Positions 59,399-64,000 of a stretch of 64,000 nucleotides of DNA are shown in pieces. The translations under genes were made by a program, and so were the position numbers. The notes below the pieces were generated by a model that saw nothing but the letters and a program-made list of their open reading frames with translations, was not told the origin of the DNA and ran no database searches. Origin of the DNA: Bacteroidota bacterium (GTDB lineage: Bacteria; Bacteroidota; Bacteroidia; Chitinophagales; Saprospiraceae); assembly GCA_963169325.1 (NCBI GenBank), contig CAUJEY010000038.1, forward strand, positions 1 through 64,000. Direction: 5' to 3'. Position 1 is the first letter of the stretch, and each line of letters starts with the position of its first letter.

Positions 59399-61690
59399 AT
59401 GAAAAAGATGCCAAATTTCCTGTTTTGTCTCTTTCTGCTGGCTTCCCCAATTTTTCTTCCGGGGCAAACCAACGAAGGCCAACATTTCTGGTTGGGCTTC
59501 CTGGAACATCTCAATGTGGGGCAAAACACCATGGTGGTGATGATTACGTCCAAATACAACACCGGCGGCGTAGTGCGCATACCCGGCCATGGCTGGGAAA
59601 AAAGTTACCAGGTAGCGGCTAATAGTGTGACGATTGTCCAGTTGCCCGCCTTCGCCGAAAATGTGGGTTCTGAAAAAGTAGATATGAACGGTGTGGAGGT
59701 GGAATCACAACTGCCTGTGTCTGTGTACATCCACCAGTACCATTCCATGCGTTCGGAGGCTACGATGGTGCTGCCTGTGGAGTCGCTGGGGCAGGAGTAT
59801 TACGTGATGAGTTACTTCGGCTATCAGGAAAATGGAACGGTGTACCCTTCAGAATTTTTACTCGTCGGCATGGAAGACGACACCGACATCACCATCACGC
59901 TCAGCGACCAAACGAAAGGCGGCAAAGCCAAAGGCGCTTCGTTCACCGTTAACCTCGATGCCGGCGAAACCTACCAGGTACAGGCGGCTTTGGGCAGCGG
60001 CGACTTGACAGGCTCCCATGTCAGCGGAAATAAAAAATTTAACGTGTTCGGCGGCTGCCGCTGGATACAACTGCCCGTAGGCTGCAACTGGCGCGATAAT
60101 TTGCTCGAACAAATACCGCCCGTGTCCACCTGGGGCAAACAATTCGTCACAGCGCCCCACGCGCACATGCCCTACGATCTTTTCCGGATCATGGCTTCGG
60201 AGGATAATACGGAAGTGACCGTTCAGGGGGCGACTACACAGCAATATACCCTTGCCGCCGGAGCATTTGTGGAATACAAGCGCTCCGAGCCGACCTATAT
60301 TACCGCCAGCCGCCCTATTGCCGTGGCCCAATACCTGATCGGTAGCGGGTGCAGCGGCTACCCGGTGGGCGATCCGGCCATGCTGGTGCTGAACAGCGTG
60401 GAACAAATCCGCGATACCGTGACCCTGTACAATTCCTCGCTGGAGAATATCACCGAAAATTACATAAACCTCATTACTAAAACCGGGGATGTAGACGTCA
60501 CCTACTTCGATGGCAAACTGCTGAAAGACATTGCCGGCGCCACGATTCAGGCGGTAGGGGCCAATACCGCTTTTTCTTTTGCCCGTTTACAGGTGCAGCC
60601 CGGCGCGCACACCATTATTTCAGGCGGTTGCGGCGTCATCGCCTCGGCTTATGGCTACGGCAACGTCGAATCCTATTCTTACGGCGGCGGCGCCAGTTTC
60701 AAACCGATCAATGCCAACAGCCTGATTCCCGAAGGCGGCTGCCTGAACGATACGATTTTGTTTAAAACCGGATTCAAACCGCCCCGCCACACGCTGGTGT
60801 GGGATTTGGGCGACGGAACAACCAGTACGGAACCCAGTTTTACCCATATCTACTCCGCCCTGGGAACCTACCCGGTGACCCTTTACCTGACCGACAACTG
60901 CCTCGATATTCAGGATACGATCACCCGCGATCTGCTCGTCACGCTCCGCCAGTCGGTGGCCGTCACCGACGATCAGGAGGGCTGCACAGGCGAAACCATT
61001 TCCTTAGGCGCCGTCGATTTGCCCGGCGCGCGGTACGAATGGCGGGGACCGAACGGTTTTTTCTCGTCCGAGCAGTTTCCGGTTATTCCCAATATCGCGC
61101 CGGCCCAGGCCGGCAAATACGAGGTCACCGGCATCATTTCGGGCTGTGCCACCTACCCGTCTCCGGCTGAAGTGGTGGTGCATGAACTTCCGCAACCCTT
61201 CCTGGGCAATGACACGATTGTCTGCGGCGACGACCAGTCGCCGCTGCTAACGCTGAACCCCGGCGATTTTGCGCTGTATCGCTGGCAAAACAACGCGCCG
61301 GGCCCTGACTTCGACGTACAACAGGAAGGCCTGTACTGGGTGCGTGTGACCGACGAAAACGGCTGCTCGGGCGAGGATTCCATTTTTGTGCGCGATTTGT
61401 GTCCGACGCGCTTTTATATTCCCAACGTCTTTAGTCCCAACGACGACGGCGTGAACGATTATTTCTCCGTATTCGGGTCCGATATTTTGGGCTTGCAGTT
61501 ATCCATCTATGACCGTTGGGGGAGCCTGCTTTTTCAATCCGATGATATCGAAGCCCGCTGGGACGGTTATTACCGAGGCAAAGCCATGACACCCGGTGTG
61601 TACGTATGGGTGGCCCAGATAGAAGGTTATAGAAAAGACGGGACGTTTTTTACGGTAACGGAGAAAGGGGCGGTGACGCTGGTGCGGTGA
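59399..61690 (+). CDS. IgGFc-binding/PKD protein with T9SS type B (CHU_C) sorting domain
   Basis: 763 residues. Signal peptide (FLFCLFLLASPIFLPGQ), an N-terminal IgGFc-binding-like domain (GQHFWLGFLEHLNVGQNTMV, EATMVLPVESLGQEYYVMSY, FNVFGGCRWIQLP), a PKD domain (LVWDLGDGTTSTEPSFTHIY), immunoglobulin-like segments, and the C-terminal gliding-motility-associated CHU_C domain (FYIPNVFSPNDDGVNDYFSV, DRWGSLLFQSDDIEARWDGY), the type B sorting signal for the T9SS. Probably an exported adhesin or filament; its ligand is unknown. Start ATG 59399 (a second ATG nine bases later is also possible). Confidence 0.88.
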   Translation: MKKMPNFLFCLFLLASPIFLPGQTNEGQHFWLGFLEHLNVGQNTMVVMITSKYNTGGVVRIPGHGWEKSYQVAANSVTIVQLPAFAENVGSEKVDMNGVEVESQLPVSVYIHQYHSMRSEATMVLPVESLGQEYYVMSYFGYQENGTVYPSEFLLVGMEDDTDITITLSDQTKGGKAKGASFTVNLDAGETYQVQAALGSGDLTGSHVSGNKKFNVFGGCRWIQLPVGCNWRDNLLEQIPPVSTWGKQFVTAPHAHMPYDLFRIMASEDNTEVTVQGATTQQYTLAAGAFVEYKRSEPTYITASRPIAVAQYLIGSGCSGYPVGDPAMLVLNSVEQIRDTVTLYNSSLENITENYINLITKTGDVDVTYFDGKLLKDIAGATIQAVGANTAFSFARLQVQPGAHTIISGGCGVIASAYGYGNVESYSYGGGASFKPINANSLIPEGGCLNDTILFKTGFKPPRHTLVWDLGDGTTSTEPSFTHIYSALGTYPVTLYLTDNCLDIQDTITRDLLVTLRQSVAVTDDQEGCTGETISLGAVDLPGARYEWRGPNGFFSSEQFPVIPNIAPAQAGKYEVTGIISGCATYPSPAEVVVHELPQPFLGNDTIVCGDDQSPLLTLNPGDFALYRWQNNAPGPDFDVQQEGLYWVRVTDENGCSGEDSIFVRDLCPTRFYIPNVFSPNDDGVNDYFSVFGSDILGLQLSIYDRWGSLLFQSDDIEARWDGYYRGKAMTPGVYVWVAQIEGYRKDGTFFTVTEKGAVTLVR

Positions 61691-61890
61691 ATATTGGTAC
61701 TTTGTAAATTAAGTTGCTAGTGCCTCAGGCACTAAGTTTTAGATAGTTAATGCCGAACCGAGCGTGACTCCCGAGCGTGATAACAATGGGAACGCGGACG
61801 ACGCGGACTTGGCGGATCGTCGCGGATTTTCCGAGCGTGATGCCCTCGATGGATAAGCAGTTTTGCCGCAGGCAAAGCATAAAAAACCTC

Positions 61891-62007
61891 GCTGGGCGAA
61901 GTCTTCAGACTTCGGCCTGCTTTACACCGGACTTTGTCCGGAATGAAATTTAAGAAGCGGACAAAGTCCGGTGGATATTCGGCCGAAGTCTGAAGACTTC
62001 GCCCAGC
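61891..62007. repeat. Nested perfect inverted repeats between the CHU_C and methyltransferase genes
   Basis: Outer arms of 27 bp (61891-61917 / 61981-62007) and inner arms of 16 bp (61925-61940 / 61958-61973) are both exact. A partial direct copy of the right end follows at 62010-62028, and CCGAGCGTGAT occurs twice upstream (61771, 61831). These fill the gap 61691-62047, which has no gene. Confidence 0.85.
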
Positions 62008-62047
62008 AGATGAAGACTTCGCCCAGCAGTGTGGATACTGACCTTTA

Positions 62048-62980
62048 TTAAAGTTCCTGCCTTGACACAAAATGCCCATGACTCACTGCATTCTCCTCCT
62101 CCGTATTTTGTAAAAAAGAGGCATCTACACTCCCCTTCCGCAACTCTTCCACATTTCCCGGCCGCAGCACTTCCTTATCCACCGGAATACCTGCCTCGCG
62201 ATATAAACGCCGGTAATCGGTAATTCGCAACCTGTTTAAGGGCTGAATACTGTTGTCGATCCAACGCCAGGCGGCGGGCGAAAAACGCAGAAAATGATAG
62301 ATGGTGATAGATGTATCGAAATGTGCGAAATGATCGGACAGATCGATAAAATGCGACTGCACGCCACCGGGACGAACAATCCGTTTGAACTCCCGCAGCA
62401 AGTCAATCAGGATGTCCGGGTAAATATGTTCGAAGGTATTGTTGGAATGTACCAGGTCGATAGAACCGTCGGGCAAGGGCAAATGACGGGCATCCTGGAT
62501 CAGGTATTCGATGTGCAGGGTTCGGGCAAGTGTTTCAAAATCAGCCGGTTTATCTCCGGCCACAAGCGCCCGCAATTGCTCCAACCGATCGGGTCGGAAG
62601 CTGAGCCAGGTGGTCAACCGGCCGCGTTCGGCATATTCGAGAAACTTGCTGATTGTCGTTCGCAAGTGTCCGGCATCGCTGAGCAACGTGATGTCGGCCG
62701 TCCGGATTGTTTCGGCGCCGTAGAGGTACAGCGCGATGGGCACCACCGGGTACCAACCGGCGCCCAGTTCGAGCGTGGACCGCAGCGGCCGGCCGCCGGA
62801 AAATTGTTCCCAGGCTTCTATGTGCGTTTTGGCATGCCCCAGGCGGTCTTCAAAATAGGCGTCGCTCAGTTGCACGCCTTTCGTGACGTACTTTTGGAAA
62901 AAATAATTGATCCGTTGCGAGTATGGCAGGTAGGAGATGGTTTTTTGAACGATGGCTTTGAGTATCCACTTACTGATCAT
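62048..62980 (-). CDS. Class I SAM-dependent methyltransferase
   Basis: 310 residues. SAM-binding motif I LRSTLELGAGWYPVVPIALY, acidic strand RTADITLL, motif post-I YLIQDARHLPLPDGSIDLVHS and IVRPGGVQSHFIDLSDHF. The core folds as a Methyltransf_11-type domain; methyl acceptor unknown. It is the last gene of an operon whose starts and stops overlap as ATGA. Start ATG 62980. Confidence 0.85.
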   Translation of the reverse strand: MISKWILKAIVQKTISYLPYSQRINYFFQKYVTKGVQLSDAYFEDRLGHAKTHIEAWEQFSGGRPLRSTLELGAGWYPVVPIALYLYGAETIRTADITLLSDAGHLRTTISKFLEYAERGRLTTWLSFRPDRLEQLRALVAGDKPADFETLARTLHIEYLIQDARHLPLPDGSIDLVHSNNTFEHIYPDILIDLLREFKRIVRPGGVQSHFIDLSDHFAHFDTSITIYHFLRFSPAAWRWIDNSIQPLNRLRITDYRRLYREAGIPVDKEVLRPGNVEELRKGSVDASFLQNTEEENAVSHGHFVSRQEL

Positions 62981-63510
62981 AGGGCGTTTTCGTCGTCGGT
63001 CAGGTACTGTTCCCGCAATACGTTTATATGATGAATCTGATGTCCGGCAATAATATAAAACAAAGCCCTCGGCGTCACTTTCCAGCCGCTGGCCGTGCCG
63101 GCGAAGGCGGATTGCGCTTCGGTGCATTGTTTGAGCAAAAAAAGCGTGTTGTCGCGCACGGCTTTCCATTCTTTGAGCAAATCCTTGATGGTACGGTCAG
63201 TCACGTGTACTTCGTCCATCCAGAAGTCCTGGTTAAAACCCGGCAGGGCCACCCGGTCGGCGCGCATGAACGACAGGATGCGAAAGGCAAATACCCGCTC
63301 GAAATCGATCAGGTGCATGATGACCTGTTTGATCGTCCAGCGGCCGGGCGCATAAGTGTAGTTGCCTTTTTCTTCCGGGAGTTTGCCCAGCAGTTCCAGC
63401 GCTACCTTAAACGTGCTTTTGAGCAGGCTTTGCGCCGTGCCGCGCGGGGGCAGTTCTTTCAGGTAACTTTCGTGAAAGGGCGCGTATTCGCCTTTTTTCG
63501 GACGTTTCAT
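62977..63510 (-). CDS. DinB-family protein
   Basis: 177 residues, a four-helix bundle with the DinB metal site: His in RWTIKQVIMHLIDFERV and the C-terminal pair in IIAGHQIHHINVL. The family includes thiol-dependent hydrolases and transferases such as BshB-type bacillithiol enzymes; the actual substrate is unknown. Overlaps the methyltransferase start by 4 bp (ATGA) and the upstream gene stop by 4 bp. Confidence 0.85.
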   Translation of the reverse strand: MKRPKKGEYAPFHESYLKELPPRGTAQSLLKSTFKVALELLGKLPEEKGNYTYAPGRWTIKQVIMHLIDFERVFAFRILSFMRADRVALPGFNQDFWMDEVHVTDRTIKDLLKEWKAVRDNTLFLLKQCTEAQSAFAGTASGWKVTPRALFYIIAGHQIHHINVLREQYLTDDENAL

Positions 63511-63887
63511 GTGCGAGCCAGTTTTGTCATAAACCAAACCTCGAACCCCGTGTACACGATATAAGCCAGCAAAAAGATACCCACAAACCACTCGTTAGTC
63601 GGTTTGGCCACTTGCTGGTAAACGAACAAATAAGCCACGGCGAGCAGCATTTTCCCGAAAACGGATATGGACACCAGGTTGTTGAAAGCCATTTTGCTGG
63701 AACTGCCCGCAGCGCTTTTGCCGGCAAAAAAGAGTCCGGTACATACCAGTACGAACAACAGCACCGTCATAATCATAAACCGGCCGTGCAATTGTGCCTG
63801 CGGGGCGAGGTAGTACAATATCGCCAACAGGGCGGCAGTACCGGCCGTAATAGCGGCCAAACGGATCAAAAATATTTTTGCGGACAT
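63507..63887 (-). CDS. Small four-span membrane protein, possibly AtpI-like
   Basis: 126 residues with four predicted spans (AAITAGTAALLAILYYLA, MIMTVLLFVLVCTGLFFAG, GKMLLAVAYLFVYQQ, GIFLLAYIVYTGFEVWFM). The end of the last span with a short basic tail resembles small Bacteroidota proteins found upstream of ATP synthase operons, but no atp gene is present, so the name is tentative. First gene of the operon with DinB and the methyltransferase; an exact -7 box is 19 bases upstream. Start ATG 63887. Confidence 0.6.
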   Translation of the reverse strand: MSAKIFLIRLAAITAGTAALLAILYYLAPQAQLHGRFMIMTVLLFVLVCTGLFFAGKSAAGSSSKMAFNNLVSISVFGKMLLAVAYLFVYQQVAKPTNEWFVGIFLLAYIVYTGFEVWFMTKLART

Positions 63888-63906
63888 CTTATTTGTTAAA
63901 CCGCAG

Positions 63907-63914
63907 CAAAGGTA
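63907..63914 (-). promoter_or_regulatory. Operon promoter -7 element (TACCTTTG)
   Basis: Exact TAnnTTTG match on the minus strand. The last 86 bases of the window hold nothing recognised. Confidence 0.6.
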
Positions 63915-64000
63915 ATAACCCCTGGCTTTCAAACAAGAATCAACGACAGCAGATGCCGGAATTCAGGTGCCTCCGGTTTTGGGTACCTGTTGCTGCAACT

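Overview
The window is one contiguous stretch of a Bacteroidota chromosome. The evidence is the recurrent promoter element TAnnTTTG just upstream of starts, the lack of Shine-Dalgarno sites, type IX secretion (T9SS) C-terminal sorting domains on several large secreted proteins, a prolyl-tRNA synthetase of the archaeal/eukaryotic type, and the rpsF-rpsR-rplI order. The protein styles suggest Saprospiria or Chitinophagia, but the sequence does not fix the genus. It is mostly housekeeping and cell-surface genes with one accessory insertion and many small palindromic repeats.

Layout. 1-6.2 kb: a partial coiled-coil protein, truA, a Crp/Fnr regulator, an MDR oxidoreductase, a haem-binding protein and an IGHMBP2-like helicase that carries three in-frame repeat insertions. 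6.2-13.9 kb: on the minus strand, crtI, crtB and an orphan PGM1-type ATP-grasp ligase. The last two are split by a 3.4-kb block (XRE regulator, lipoprotein with a C-terminal HNH/EndoVII-like domain, candidate immunity protein) flanked by 72-bp direct repeats made from the crtB 3' end. 14-27 kb: a sensor kinase, a choice-of-anchor-B protein, two tandem paralogous T9SS cargo genes (914 and 2083 aa) and a cytochrome c lipoprotein. 27-36.6 kb: truB, an FAD monooxygenase, PrsW, a Cys-rich secreted protein, the S6-S18-L9 operon, a CBS protein, a class III aminotransferase, an M28 peptidase and rfbC. 36.8-44.7 kb: a FadL-like porin, a low-complexity secreted protein divergent from proS, and an adaptor/permease/ATPase exporter operon. 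44.8-56.3 kb: a tRNA-Asn pseudogene, an intact tRNA-Asn, asnS, an anti-sigma-like ATPase, ybeY, YwqG, a HAD phosphatase, an E2 acyltransferase, TrkH/TrkA potassium uptake and a polyprenyl synthase. 56.4-64 kb: a B12/radical SAM protein, a membrane pentapeptide-repeat protein, an IgGFc-binding/CHU_C cargo protein, and a methyltransferase-DinB-membrane protein operon.

How the genes connect. The polyprenyl synthase could supply C20 precursor to CrtB and CrtI for carotenoids. TrkH and TrkA form one K+ uptake system. The T9SS cargo proteins, the M28 peptidase, the FadL-like porin and the low-complexity protein make up the surface and secreted set. asnS lies divergently beside tRNA-Asn.

The most unusual content is: the toxin/immunity-like island between duplicated crtB ends; a perfect 41-bp inverted repeat translated in frame inside a helicase; and a set of arrays built from 7-8 nt units folded into inverted repeats, most of them sitting directly on stop codons and one inside a coding region. 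All functions come from reading motifs by eye; no database search was run.
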